Positions 52,701-61,186 of a DNA stretch of 64,000 nucleotides are shown piece after piece. Under the pieces are notes generated by a model. The model had not been told where the DNA came from. It was given only the letters and a program-made list of their open reading frames with translations, and searched no databases. Every line of letters begins with the position of its first letter. The stretch's first letter is position 1. Position numbers and translations under genes: made by a program. The DNA comes from HXMU1420-13 sp965601825 (lineage in GTDB: Bacteria; Bacteroidota; Rhodothermia; Balneolales; Balneolaceae). The stretch covers positions 1,488,001 to 1,552,000 of the forward strand of contig OZ271839.1 in NCBI GenBank assembly GCA_965601825.1, read 5' to 3'.

Positions 52701-53033
52701 AGTGAAGCGCTATCAGATATGGTAACAACTATGGAATCAAGCTTAGATGAAATTCGAGTATTGATGTATGGAGATCCAATTAAGAGAAGTCTGGAGATTA
52801 GTCAGGCTCCTTCTTTAAATAGTAGAATCAATATTGCGATAAGCTCAGGGCTTGGGTCGACTCAAGATCCAACTGAAACATCGAGGATGGTGAAATCTAT
52901 TGCTGAGGAACAATTAGCGCCAGTCATTGAAATGCTTAAAACTTTGCTTGAAGAATCTGTTCCTAGTATTGATGCAGAACTCAATCGTTTAGGGGCTCCT
53001 TGGACTCCAGGTAGAATTATCGATTTAGATTAA
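49746..53033 (+). CDS. Secreted VPS10/sortilin-like BNR-repeat beta-propeller protein
   Basis: This 1,095-residue protein has a signal peptide (ILLGCISALFILFTFNIDGYSQ) and many BNR/Asp-box repeats of the form YKT(V)DGGxxW (GVWKTTNRG, GVYKTVDGGKSW, GLYKTVDGGENW, AIYKSTDGGNTF, GFYRSTDRGESW, LIHVSKDGGSSW), making one or two beta-propellers to about residue 730. A C-terminal part (about 830-1090) has beta-sandwich and helical segments. Proteins of this class are common in Bacteroidota and relatives, often annotated as glycosyl hydrolase, but a hydrolase activity is rarely shown. A terminator follows. Confidence 0.88.
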   Translation: MRKILLGCISALFILFTFNIDGYSQDEPSDDRYNTSLSGLKFRSIGPAFTSGRISDFAVNPNNHSEFYVATSSGGVWKTTNRGITLKPVFDTQGSYSIGFVAMDPNNHNVVWVGTGENNNQRSVAYGDGVYKTVDGGKSWKHMGLENSEHIGMIEIDPRDSDVVYVAATGPLWSEGGDRGLYKTVDGGENWEKILDISVHTGINEVHLDPRNPDVIYATAHQRRRHVFTYISGGPESAIYKSTDGGNTFRKIMKGMPGGDIGRIGLDISPANPDVIYATVEAQTGKSGFYRSTDRGESWEKRSNYSSSGNYYQEVVADPVDVDLVYVMNTFSGVSEDGGKTFSNVGEANKHIDNHAQWIDPDNPNYLLNGNDGGVYESYDRGKTWRFFTNLPVTQFYKLAVDNDYPFYNVYGGTQDNFTIGGPTRSIEPTGLTYNDWKVTLLGDGFEPHVDPQNPNIIYSQYQYGGLFRFDKQSGEGQNIIPQPPAGAEYTYNWNWDSPFFVSVHDNKRLYYASDRVHRSDDMGQSWTEVSGDLTRQIDRNRLEVMGKVWPMDAVAKNASTTPFGNIVALAESPLDENLLFAGTDDGLIHVSKDGGSSWTKYDDFPGVPDMTYVNEIIPSSHDVNVVYAAFNNHKRGDFKPYLLKSTNQGRRWNSVSSNLPERGSIYSIEEDPEVADLLFVGTEFSLFLTMDGGDYWKKFANGLPTIAVRDINIQQRENDLVLATFGRGFYILDDYSSLRAFAKETHESEAYLFDVRDTFQYMPYSPIAASSTISWLGPKGFQGEDFYLGENPEFGAAFTYYLKEGFKSLEDQRKEDEKERRDEGETVFYPTYDQLQTEEEDQSNYLIFTIRDANGDQINEIRTSGRKGINRVHWDLKYPDIDQVRTRNANETSNVESGIMVLPGTYSVQLSKSIDGEVTILSEPKMFEVKSLNNLTLPPSNPEDVLVYQKQLTTLAKSANSARSAFSDLNDRLEYYQAAARIVSSEALSDMVTTMESSLDEIRVLMYGDPIKRSLEISQAPSLNSRINIAISSGLGSTQDPTETSRMVKSIAEEQLAPVIEMLKTLLEESVPSIDAELNRLGAPWTPGRIIDLD

Positions 53034-53049
53034 ACTTAATGAAAAGACT

Positions 53050-53078
53050 GAGCCCTCATTCAATGAGGGCTTTTTTTA
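53050..53078 (+). terminator. Terminator after the VPS10/BNR gene
   Basis: AGCCCTCA and TGAGGGCT form an 8-bp stem with a 4-base loop, then seven T. It ends only about 5 bp before the next start codon. Confidence 0.93.
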
Positions 53079-53082
53079 TACC

Positions 53083-53796
53083 ATGTTTTTTAGAAAAAGA
53101 AAACATACCAAGGAAAGGATTACGATTGAAGGGTTTGATATAGAAGTCTCTTACAAACCAATCAAGAACTTATATCTCAAAGTATCCCGAAAGACTGGCG
53201 AGATTCGAGTTTCTGTTCCTTCTACAGCTTCCTTAAAAGTGATCCGGAGTTTTATCAAAAACAAGAAGACTTGGATTGAAAAACATCTTGCTAATCAAAG
53301 ACCGCCAGAACCTACGTTAAAGTACGAAGCTGGTGAGTTACATAAGTATTTCGGCTCTGAGATACCTTTAAAGATCAATTATGTAAATAAAAACATAAAC
53401 GCATATTTACATAATAATGCCATAGTGTTAAAAATTAAGAGTGGATACAGCATCGAAAAGAGAGAAAAAGTAGTGGATCAATTTTATAGAAAAGAGCTGA
53501 ATCAAGTAGTAAAAAAAATGATCAGGAAGTGGGAACCGATCATGGGTGTAGAAGTGAAGGATTACGGGATCAAAAAAATGAAAACTCGATGGGGTACCTG
53601 TAATATTCGGGACCAACGTATTTGGTTGAACTTGCACCTCGCAAAAGAGAAACCTGAAGTAATAGAGATGGTTGTGGTTCATGAAATGGTACATTTACTC
53701 GAACGACTTCATAGCAAGAGGTTCTATCAATTGATGGATAAGCATTTGCCAGACTGGAAAGAGAGGTCTTTAGAACTTGATGGAAGAGTTTGCTAA
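53083..53796 (+). CDS. YgjP/UPF0758-type zinc metallopeptidase (M48-related, DUF45)
   Basis: This 237-residue protein is of the YgjP/DUF45 family: an N-terminal beta region with KVSRKTGEIRVSVPSTASLKVI, then KMKTRWGTCN and the zinc-peptidase motif HEMVH (residues 200-204) with a following His (LHSKRFYQLMDKHLPDW). Members are cytoplasmic gluzincins, some linked to restriction or stress loci. The ATG is 5 bp after the T-run of a strong terminator, so its promoter must overlap that terminator or the gene relies on read-through. Confidence 0.88.
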   Translation: MFFRKRKHTKERITIEGFDIEVSYKPIKNLYLKVSRKTGEIRVSVPSTASLKVIRSFIKNKKTWIEKHLANQRPPEPTLKYEAGELHKYFGSEIPLKINYVNKNINAYLHNNAIVLKIKSGYSIEKREKVVDQFYRKELNQVVKKMIRKWEPIMGVEVKDYGIKKMKTRWGTCNIRDQRIWLNLHLAKEKPEVIEMVVVHEMVHLLERLHSKRFYQLMDKHLPDWKERSLELDGRVC

Positions 53797-53846
53797 GATA
53801 ATTCCTTGATCTTAATTGCAACAAAGCCGTGAAAGTCTGTTCTTAA

Positions 53847-54932
53847 ATGAAATCCATACTTTTAAAAGTGAAGATAAAACAGGTAGTACAGCTTTTTCTA
53901 TTTACAATGGGGTATTGGCTAGTTGCTTCATTGATCTATCATATTCTAAGAAGAATCGGAATAGGAGCTGAACTGGGACTAAATATTGAATTTCCCCTTT
54001 CACAGTTGGAAGGTTTTAGGGTAGCAACCTTTATAGGTATAGTAACAGGTATTTTTTACGCCATTCTGGAGTTGATATTTGAAACTCCTAAAATGAAAAG
54101 AAAGTCTTTAGGAATGAGGATTCTCATCAAAACAGTATCCTATTCATTTCTCGTTTTAACATTACTTAGTATTGCGAGTGATTATGTCGGATATATTACG
54201 GGCCAGGAAAATTTGATTTCAAAAGAAAGAATTATCCAAACCGGCGCAATATGGTCTATTGCGACTTTCTTTCTGCTAGCCAGTGTATTGTTTTCATTTC
54301 TCAGATTGGTTAATGAAAAGTTTGGTCCCGGTGTGCTGCTGCATATGATTATTGGAAAATACCGAAAACCCAGAGTAGAAAAAAAGATATTCATGTTTCT
54401 TGATTTAACTTCCTCAACTTCGATAGCTGAGAAATTAGGGTATATGAAATACAGCTCACTAATCCAGCAATGCTTTTATGATTTAAATGAAATTGTTCTA
54501 CAAAATGATGGGCAGATATATCAATATGTAGGAGATGAAGCAGTTATCTCCTGGGATTATGATAAGGGCGTTCGCGAAAATGCATGTATAAACTGTTATT
54601 TCGAATTTCGAAGAAAACTCGAAAGTAGAAGAGAATTCTACGAGGGAGAATTCGGAACCTTTCCGCAATTTAAAGCCGGTCTACATGGTGGAGAGTTAGT
54701 AGTTACTGAGGTAGGTGTTGTAAAGAAAGAGATAGCTTATCACGGCGATGTTATTAATACAACCTCCAGAATTCAAAAAGAGTGCAATACTTATGAAGCA
54801 GAGCTTCTTATCTCAGGTTTTCTTCTAAATGATCTCAACCCTTCCCATCAACATTTGATAAATGGAATAGGTGATGTATTACTGAAAGGGAAAAACAAAT
54901 CAGTACAGCTACATGCTATCAATTCAATTTAG
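53847..54932 (+). CDS. Membrane-bound class III adenylate/guanylate cyclase
   Basis: This 361-residue protein has four membrane helices in its first 165 residues and a C-terminal class III cyclase domain (about 180-350). Both metal-binding Asp positions are present (FLDLTSSTSIAEKLG, YVGDEAVISWD), as is the INTTSRIQ segment matching the transition-state Asn/Arg pair. A Lys in VVKKEIAYHGD fits adenine recognition, so cAMP is the likely product. It stands next to a LuxR-type membrane regulator, hinting at a small signalling unit. Confidence 0.87.
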   Translation: MKSILLKVKIKQVVQLFLFTMGYWLVASLIYHILRRIGIGAELGLNIEFPLSQLEGFRVATFIGIVTGIFYAILELIFETPKMKRKSLGMRILIKTVSYSFLVLTLLSIASDYVGYITGQENLISKERIIQTGAIWSIATFFLLASVLFSFLRLVNEKFGPGVLLHMIIGKYRKPRVEKKIFMFLDLTSSTSIAEKLGYMKYSSLIQQCFYDLNEIVLQNDGQIYQYVGDEAVISWDYDKGVRENACINCYFEFRRKLESRREFYEGEFGTFPQFKAGLHGGELVVTEVGVVKKEIAYHGDVINTTSRIQKECNTYEAELLISGFLLNDLNPSHQHLINGIGDVLLKGKNKSVQLHAINSI

Positions 54933-54970
54933 TTGAAACTATATCTATTCTAATTTCGAAAGGGCTTGGT

Positions 54971-55399
54971 ATGAAAAAGCTGAGTCTAAATTTATTCAAA
55001 AAGAAGTGGGCCAAAGTTGTTGGGCTTCTGTTACTAGCCATTATTGTTGTTTTTATAATTCGCGCATCTGTTTTTTTGCAATCGTTACTTATTGAATGGA
55101 TAGTAATTCTGTTTTTATTTGGTGCTTTATATTTTGGTGGTAAGAAAATTATAGAAAAAGTTAGATACAGGAATATTGGACCAAAAATTGAGAGGGCTAG
55201 AAGCATTCAACTAACCTTTAGAGAGAAGCAAGTTTTAGCCGGGATTGCGGATGGTTACACAAATAAAGAAATCGGTGAGCAAATATATATTTCTGAAAGT
55301 GCAGTAAAAAAGCATGCATCATCCATATTTGAAAAATTAGATGCTAAACGCAGAACAGAGGCCGTAAGAATTGCTAGAGACGCCCAGTTAATCGGTTAG
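54971..55399 (+). CDS. Membrane-anchored LuxR-type regulator
   Basis: This 142-residue protein has two N-terminal membrane helices (about 16-35 and 39-58) and a C-terminal LuxR/FixJ helix-turn-helix (LTFREKQVLAGIADGYTNKEIGEQIYISESAVKKHASSIFEKL). There is no receiver domain, so the signal must come through the membrane or a partner. It is 38 bp after the cyclase and before a small membrane protein. Confidence 0.85.
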   Translation: MKKLSLNLFKKKWAKVVGLLLLAIIVVFIIRASVFLQSLLIEWIVILFLFGALYFGGKKIIEKVRYRNIGPKIERARSIQLTFREKQVLAGIADGYTNKEIGEQIYISESAVKKHASSIFEKLDAKRRTEAVRIARDAQLIG

Positions 55400-55483
55400 T
55401 TGATTATTAATTGTCCGTTCGTACAGTAAGTATTTCCATTGATTTTGATAGTGTTGGTGAATTTCCAATCATCAAATGAATTC

Positions 55484-55861
55484 ATGAAATCTATTTTAAA
55501 ATCCATGGTATTTATAGTGGTCGCTTATCTTTTACTCACCTTTCTGAATATGGGACTAGTGATGCTTTTCTTTTATGAGAATCCAGATTCTGGAATGTTA
55601 TTACCGCTAATCACACAGGCAATTGTAATCATTTCTATAGGAACCTTTATCCAACTTAAACTCAGAAATTGGTTCAAACTCTCTCAAAGCAAAATTCCCA
55701 TTAATGTTTTGCTCTTGATGATTGGAATTGTTTCTTGTTTGAACCTTTATTTAGATGTTAGCCTTGAACCATCTTGGTTTGTAACTATGAATTTTATCTT
55801 TGTATTGATTGGTTTTAATCTGGTGAAAATTAACCATAAGAATTTGATCAAAGAAGGATGA
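55484..55861 (+). CDS. Small four-helix membrane protein, function unknown
   Basis: The frame is open from a TTG at 55439, but the ATG at 55484 gives a normal membrane-protein start (MKSILKSMVFIVVAYLLLTFLNMGL). The 125-residue product has four predicted membrane helices and a short basic tail. I recognise no family. It may belong with the cyclase and LuxR-type genes just upstream. Confidence 0.65.
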   Translation: MKSILKSMVFIVVAYLLLTFLNMGLVMLFFYENPDSGMLLPLITQAIVIISIGTFIQLKLRNWFKLSQSKIPINVLLLMIGIVSCLNLYLDVSLEPSWFVTMNFIFVLIGFNLVKINHKNLIKEG

Positions 55862-55935
55862 AATTCCTGCATTGAAAAGCTGGTTTCTCTCCTTACATTT
55901 GAAGTCCTTCAAAACGAAACTAAATCCATAAGAAA

Positions 55936-57606
55936 TTGAGCGATCAGAAAATCATCTTCTCCATGGTTGGAGTGAGTAAAGTTCACAAACCCAATAAGAC
56001 AGTTTTAAAAAACATCTATCTATCATTTTTTTACGGAGCCAAAATTGGGGTGCTCGGATTAAATGGAGCTGGAAAATCAACACTGTTGAGAATTATTGCA
56101 GGAGAGGATAAAGACTTTCTTGGTGATATAAGTGTGCAAAAGGGAATCACATTTGGATATCTGCCTCAAGAACCACATCTAGATCCAGAAAAAACGGTTA
56201 AAGAGATTGTTGAAGAAGGTGTACAGGAAACGGTGGACTTATTGAAAGCTTATGAGGATATAAATGCTCAGTTTGCTGATCCTGATGCCGATTTTGATGC
56301 CTTAATTGCAAAACAAGCAAAACTGCAGGAGAAGATTGATCATCTCGATGCCTGGGATTTAGACAGTAAACTTGATCAGGCGATGGACGCGTTAAGATGT
56401 CCGGCTGGTGATACACCTGTTTCTGTTTTGTCAGGTGGTGAAGCTCGTAGAGTTGCTCTATGTAGACTCTTACTTAAAAAACCTGATGTTTTATTGTTGG
56501 ATGAACCAACAAATCACTTAGATGCAGAATCAGTTGGTTGGTTAGAGCAACATCTCGATAGATATGAAGGGACTGTGATTGCCGTAACACACGATAGGTA
56601 CTTTTTGGATAATGTAGCAGGATGGATTTTGGAATTAGATCGAGGTGAAGGAATCCCATTTAAAGGGAATTATACCTCTTGGTTGGAGCAAAAGTCTGAG
56701 CGATTAAAGCAGGAAGAAAAACAAGAATCTAATCGTCAGAAAACGCTTCAGCAGGAACTGGAATGGATTCGACAAAATCCGAAAGGACGTCGTGCAAAAA
56801 GCAAAGCTCGAATTAACGCATACGAGGAATTGCTCTCTCAGGAAAATGAAAAGCGAAATGAAGAGATGCAGATTTTTATTCCTGCGGGACCTCGTTTAGG
56901 TAACAAGGTGATTAATGCTGATCATATTGCCAAAGGATACGACGAAAAGTTACTCGTTGAAGACATGAATTTTATGCTTCCACCTGGCGGAATTGTGGGT
57001 GTAATTGGTGCTAATGGGGCTGGAAAGACAACCCTTTTTAAAATGATTATTGGAGAAGAACAACCTGATACCGGCGAAATGGAAATTGGTGATACGGTGC
57101 AACTTGGTTATATCGATCAAAAGCGCCCACTTGACCCAAATAAATCGATTTGGGAGGAAATATCCGGAGGACATGATATACTTCAGTTAGGAAACAGAGA
57201 AGTAAATTCTCGTGCATACGTTTCAAGGTTTAACTTTGGAGGATCTGATCAGCAGAAAAAAACATCACAACTTTCAGGTGGTGAGAGAAATAGAGTGCAT
57301 TTGGCTAAGATGCTAAAAGAGGGTGCCAATGTTTTATTGTTGGATGAGCCAACCAACGATTTAGATGTAAACACACTTCGAGCCTTGGAAGAAGCTCTTC
57401 TCAATTTTGCAGGATGTGTGGTTGTAATATCTCACGATCGCTGGTTTCTGGATAGAGTTGCTACACATATTCTAGCCTTTGAAGGGGATAGTCAGGTTTA
57501 CTGGTTTGAAGGAAATTATCAGGAATATGAAGAGAATAGAAAAGAGCGACTTGGCATTACTGATGATCAGCCACATCGAATTCATTACAAGAAATTGACG
57601 CGTTAA
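55936..57606 (+). CDS. ettA: Energy-dependent translational throttle protein EttA (ABC-F ATPase)
   Basis: This 556-residue protein starts at TTG (ATSDQ-type start in homologues: SDQKIIFSMVGVSKVHKP). It has two ABC domains with Walker A GLNGAGKST and GANGAGKTT, signatures LSGGEARRV and LSGGERNRV, and Walker B LLLDEPTNHLD and LLLDEPTNDLD. The first domain contains the EttA arm segment (HLDAWDLDSKLDQAMDALRCP). EttA binds the ribosomal E site and gates early elongation according to energy charge. Length equals the E. coli protein (555). It converges with the following minus-strand gene, 7 bp apart. Confidence 0.96.
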   Translation: MSDQKIIFSMVGVSKVHKPNKTVLKNIYLSFFYGAKIGVLGLNGAGKSTLLRIIAGEDKDFLGDISVQKGITFGYLPQEPHLDPEKTVKEIVEEGVQETVDLLKAYEDINAQFADPDADFDALIAKQAKLQEKIDHLDAWDLDSKLDQAMDALRCPAGDTPVSVLSGGEARRVALCRLLLKKPDVLLLDEPTNHLDAESVGWLEQHLDRYEGTVIAVTHDRYFLDNVAGWILELDRGEGIPFKGNYTSWLEQKSERLKQEEKQESNRQKTLQQELEWIRQNPKGRRAKSKARINAYEELLSQENEKRNEEMQIFIPAGPRLGNKVINADHIAKGYDEKLLVEDMNFMLPPGGIVGVIGANGAGKTTLFKMIIGEEQPDTGEMEIGDTVQLGYIDQKRPLDPNKSIWEEISGGHDILQLGNREVNSRAYVSRFNFGGSDQQKKTSQLSGGERNRVHLAKMLKEGANVLLLDEPTNDLDVNTLRALEEALLNFAGCVVVISHDRWFLDRVATHILAFEGDSQVYWFEGNYQEYEENRKERLGITDDQPHRIHYKKLTR

Positions 57607-57613
57607 GTCGAAA

Positions 57614-59401
57614 CTAAACTAATTCGGTCTCTTCTTCCTGAAACAGAATATTCTTGAAGCTAAATGATAATGTGAAACCGTTATTGGTATCCATCTCATA
57701 TTCTGCGTCTAACTGATTGAGCAGCGAATCCATAATTTGGAAACCTAGTCCGGTTGAAAACTTAGCATCACTCATACTAAATCCGGTTCCATTATCAGAA
57801 TATTCTGCTCTGATAAGTTCACCTTCATCATGAATGGTTAGAGTGATGCAATTGCCATTGGATTCTTCAGGGAAAGCATATTTCAGTGAATTCGTAACAA
57901 GTTCATTCACTAATAAACCAAGCGGAATTGCCTGAGTGATATTCAATGAATCTAAAGTAATGTCGAGCTCGTGTTGCACACCACGAGTACCTGTCGACAT
58001 GTTTGATTTAATCTTATTGATTAGTTGATCGTAATAGGCTTTCAAATCAACTTTACTGAACTCATCTGTTGAGTAAAGTAGTTCATGAACCATAGCGATC
58101 GACATAACTCGATTTTGGGCGTCTAGTAACTTATTCTTCTCTGATTGAGATTTGGACTGGTAAACTTGTAGTTGAAGTAGACTAACAACGATAGCCAGGT
58201 TATTTTTTACCCTGTGGTGAATTTCCTGTAACAAGGTTTTTTTCTCATTTAAAGACTCTTCAAGGCGTACTTTTTGATACTCTAGTTCAGTGATGTCAAG
58301 AAGAGTAATCATGATCTCATCAATATTCCCTTGATCGTCGTAAATGCAGCCACTGTTTATTTCGATGGTTACTTCCGAGCCATCTTTGACTTTTCTATTA
58401 GTAATAACGCTTAACTGTCCATCTCTCTTTAGGGTCTCCAGATTTTTCTTGTAGTCGGTATTATACTCACCTGTACTCATCGGTGTTTTTCTACCAATAA
58501 CTTCTTCTTTTTTCCAGCCTAAAATTCGTTCTGCTGCCGGGTTCCATAAGTCTTTTATCACGCCTTCTTCATCCAAGGTATAAATTGGAATCGGGGAAGC
58601 ATCGATTAATGAAAGGAGTCTCCTGTTTGTAATAGATAATTTTTCTTCTGCTTTGATTCGATCGTCGATATCTGTTGCAATAGCAGTCCATGAAACAGTT
58701 TGGTCAAATTCATCATACTGTGGATATAAAATGATTTGAAACCATTTGAATTTGCCATCCGCTTTTCTAATCCGAGTTACTTTTTGAACAGGATTTCTCA
58801 TCTGCGAAGCCATATCCCACTCAATTTCTAATTCTCTTGCTTCTTCAATATCGAAATAATCCAACCATTCCCAGTCATCAAAATCATCCTCTGATTTACC
58901 AAAGAAGTTTTTCGCAACTTTGTTCATATAGATTGGCTTGCCGGTGATATCGTTTGTCCAAACAATATGAGGCATCGTTTCAGCTAAACGTTTGTACTTA
59001 GCCTCTGTAGCTTGAGCAAGAATTGAAGATGTTTTTGCCTCAGTTATATCAAGCGTTAAAGTAAGTGTGTAGTTTTTCCCATTTATAGAAACTCTACTAG
59101 CCTCAACATTACTTATAAGTTCTTTTCCTTCCTTATTTCTTGCCCGCCAGATATTTTTGTTGTTCTTACTATTTCTAATGAAAAATAGAAACTCTCTGTA
59201 GGCGGCAGTCATTTTTCTTGGACCTAGAAAAATTGCGATACTTTTGCCAATTAGTTCTTCACGCGTATATCCGGAGATTTCACAAAACGTATCATTCACA
59301 TAAACAAAGCGTAATGCATTGCTCGTGATACAAAAGGGTATATTTTTGCTCTTGTAAAGCGGTGTTCCAATAACTTGCTCTACAAGTTTTTCGTCCAGCA
59401 T
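57614..59401 (-). CDS. Multi-PAS sensor histidine kinase, HisKA_2 type
   Basis: This 595-residue protein has three PAS domains (about 15-125, 135-255, 265-375; NDTFCEISGYTREELIGKSI is a typical PAS segment), then a HisKA_2 dimerisation box with EIHHRVKNNLAIVVSLLQLQ (phospho-His near 399) and an HWE/HATPase domain (LLVNELVTNSLKYAFP, YSDNGTGFSM, GLGFQIMDSLLNQLDAEY). There is no membrane helix, so it senses a cytoplasmic cue such as redox, light or a small ligand. No response regulator is adjacent. Confidence 0.92.
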   Translation of the reverse strand: MLDEKLVEQVIGTPLYKSKNIPFCITSNALRFVYVNDTFCEISGYTREELIGKSIAIFLGPRKMTAAYREFLFFIRNSKNNKNIWRARNKEGKELISNVEASRVSINGKNYTLTLTLDITEAKTSSILAQATEAKYKRLAETMPHIVWTNDITGKPIYMNKVAKNFFGKSEDDFDDWEWLDYFDIEEARELEIEWDMASQMRNPVQKVTRIRKADGKFKWFQIILYPQYDEFDQTVSWTAIATDIDDRIKAEEKLSITNRRLLSLIDASPIPIYTLDEEGVIKDLWNPAAERILGWKKEEVIGRKTPMSTGEYNTDYKKNLETLKRDGQLSVITNRKVKDGSEVTIEINSGCIYDDQGNIDEIMITLLDITELEYQKVRLEESLNEKKTLLQEIHHRVKNNLAIVVSLLQLQVYQSKSQSEKNKLLDAQNRVMSIAMVHELLYSTDEFSKVDLKAYYDQLINKIKSNMSTGTRGVQHELDITLDSLNITQAIPLGLLVNELVTNSLKYAFPEESNGNCITLTIHDEGELIRAEYSDNGTGFSMSDAKFSTGLGFQIMDSLLNQLDAEYEMDTNNGFTLSFSFKNILFQEEETELV

Positions 59402-59811
59402 GTCACTCCTTAAACCTACCTAATCTCCTTCCTTAACCTGGGGTACACTGACCATTCGTTTAATATAGAACTTTTTATCTCATAATCTTGCAGCCTAACT
59501 ACAATTTTTTACTGAATAAGATATTAGAGGAAATAATGATGAGATCATTTACTAAATGATATGCTAGAATTAGCAATCTGGTTATTTTTAAATAGTACTA
59601 GTTTCGTGAAAATTATTGATCAAAATAAATGCTGAATTCTAAATTGAAAAACTACTTTAAAAGGATCGCTATTCTTTAAATTTCCTATTTAATTCAGGCG
59701 ATTTAACAATCAATTTACACACTTGAATTAACGAATTGTGTATTTATAAATAGTTCATAATCAATCCGTAGTCTTCGGGCAAAATCAGAATCAATTAATG
59801 GAGCGTTCATC
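59402..59811. other. Gene-free AT-rich spacer
   Basis: This 410-bp gap between the divergent histidine kinase and CoA-transferase genes has no supported gene, repeat or terminator. It should hold both promoters; I cannot place them with confidence. GGAG lies 9 bp before the CoA-transferase start codon. Confidence 0.6.
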
Positions 59812-61083
59812 ATGGGAGTATACAAGACGGCAGAAGAAGCTGTAAAACTGATTAAATCCAATGATAGAGTATTTATTCATGGAGTTAATGCAGTGCCATT
59901 TAAATTAGTAGAGGCAATGGTTGGCAGAGCAAACGAGCTCAGAAATGTAGAAATTGTTCATATTCACACAGAAGGTGATGCACCATATGCAAAACCAGAA
60001 TATGCGGATAGCTTTCATGTTAACGCATTTTTCGTTGGTTCGAATGTTAGAAAGGCAGTTAATGATGGTAGGGGAGACTATATCCCGGTTTTCTTAAGTG
60101 AAGTTCCAAGTTTAATTAGAGATGGGATTCTTCCTGTTGATGTCGCTTTACTAAATGTTTCACCACCAGATAAACATGGATTTTGCTCTTTAGGTGTTTC
60201 TCTCGTTGGTGCACTTCCGGCATCCGAAACAGCAAAGTTTGTAATTGCACAGATTAATCCAAATATGCCAAGAACTCATGGCGCCGGATTTATTCACGTC
60301 AATAACATAGATGTGATGGTAGAAAATGATGATCCGCTTCCTGAGCAAATTCTACCTGAACCAAATGAAGTTGAAATGAGAATCGGTCGTTTCTGTACCG
60401 AGCTGGTCGAGGATGGCGCAACTTTACAAATGGGTATCGGAGCAATTCCAAATGCTGTACTTAAAAGTTTGACCAATCATAAAAACTTAGGGGTACACAC
60501 TGAGATGTTTGCTGATGGAGTGGTTGATCTTGTTGAGAAGGGTGTGATCAATGGACACAATAAAGTAAAATTCCCCGGAAAAGTAGTATCCGGATTTGTG
60601 ATGGGTTCTAAGCGTGTTTATGATTTTGTTGATGATAATCCATCTATTGCAATGCTTGATATTGAATATGTTAACAGTACAAAAGTGATCAAGCTTAATC
60701 CAAAAGTAACAGCAATAAACAGTGCTGTTGAAATTGATATAACCGGACAGGTTTGTGCAGACTCAATTGGTACCTATCACTTTAGTGGTGTTGGTGGACA
60801 AATGGACTTTATTCGTGGCGCAGCAAAATCACCTGGTGGTAAACCAATTATTGCACTTCCATCGCAAACAAATAAGGGAATTAGCAGAATTGTGCCATTC
60901 CTTAAAGAAGGCGCCGGTGTTGTAACAACCCGGGCTCACGTTCATTACATTGTCACCGAATATGGTATTGCATATTTGTATGGCAAGAATTTAAGTCAAC
61001 GCGCTAAAGCAATGGTTGAGATTGCTCATCCGGATCACAGAGAAGCACTTGATAAAGCAGTTTTTGAACGCTTTAAGAGATAA
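59812..61083 (+). CDS. Acetyl-CoA hydrolase/CoA-transferase family protein (4-hydroxybutyrate CoA-transferase-like)
   Basis: This 423-residue protein belongs to the AbfT/Ach1 CoA-transferase family, with catalytic Glu near 231 (VHTEMFADGVVDL), GIGAIPNAVL, and the glycine loop FSGVGGQMDFIRGAAKSPGGKPIIALPS. It transfers CoA between acetyl-CoA and short carboxylic acids such as acetate, butyrate or 4-hydroxybutyrate; the exact acid is uncertain. Its last 69 bp have a decayed copy at 62712-62770, beyond the lipase-like gene. Confidence 0.92.
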   Translation: MGVYKTAEEAVKLIKSNDRVFIHGVNAVPFKLVEAMVGRANELRNVEIVHIHTEGDAPYAKPEYADSFHVNAFFVGSNVRKAVNDGRGDYIPVFLSEVPSLIRDGILPVDVALLNVSPPDKHGFCSLGVSLVGALPASETAKFVIAQINPNMPRTHGAGFIHVNNIDVMVENDDPLPEQILPEPNEVEMRIGRFCTELVEDGATLQMGIGAIPNAVLKSLTNHKNLGVHTEMFADGVVDLVEKGVINGHNKVKFPGKVVSGFVMGSKRVYDFVDDNPSIAMLDIEYVNSTKVIKLNPKVTAINSAVEIDITGQVCADSIGTYHFSGVGGQMDFIRGAAKSPGGKPIIALPSQTNKGISRIVPFLKEGAGVVTTRAHVHYIVTEYGIAYLYGKNLSQRAKAMVEIAHPDHREALDKAVFERFKR

Positions 61084-61186
61084 AAATCCAGGATTAAAAC
61101 CAAATGTAAGCGAGTTTATTTAAGTCCTTAGTATTGTTCTATCTATTATAAATCATTTTATTTACGTGGTAAACATAAAGTAATAA

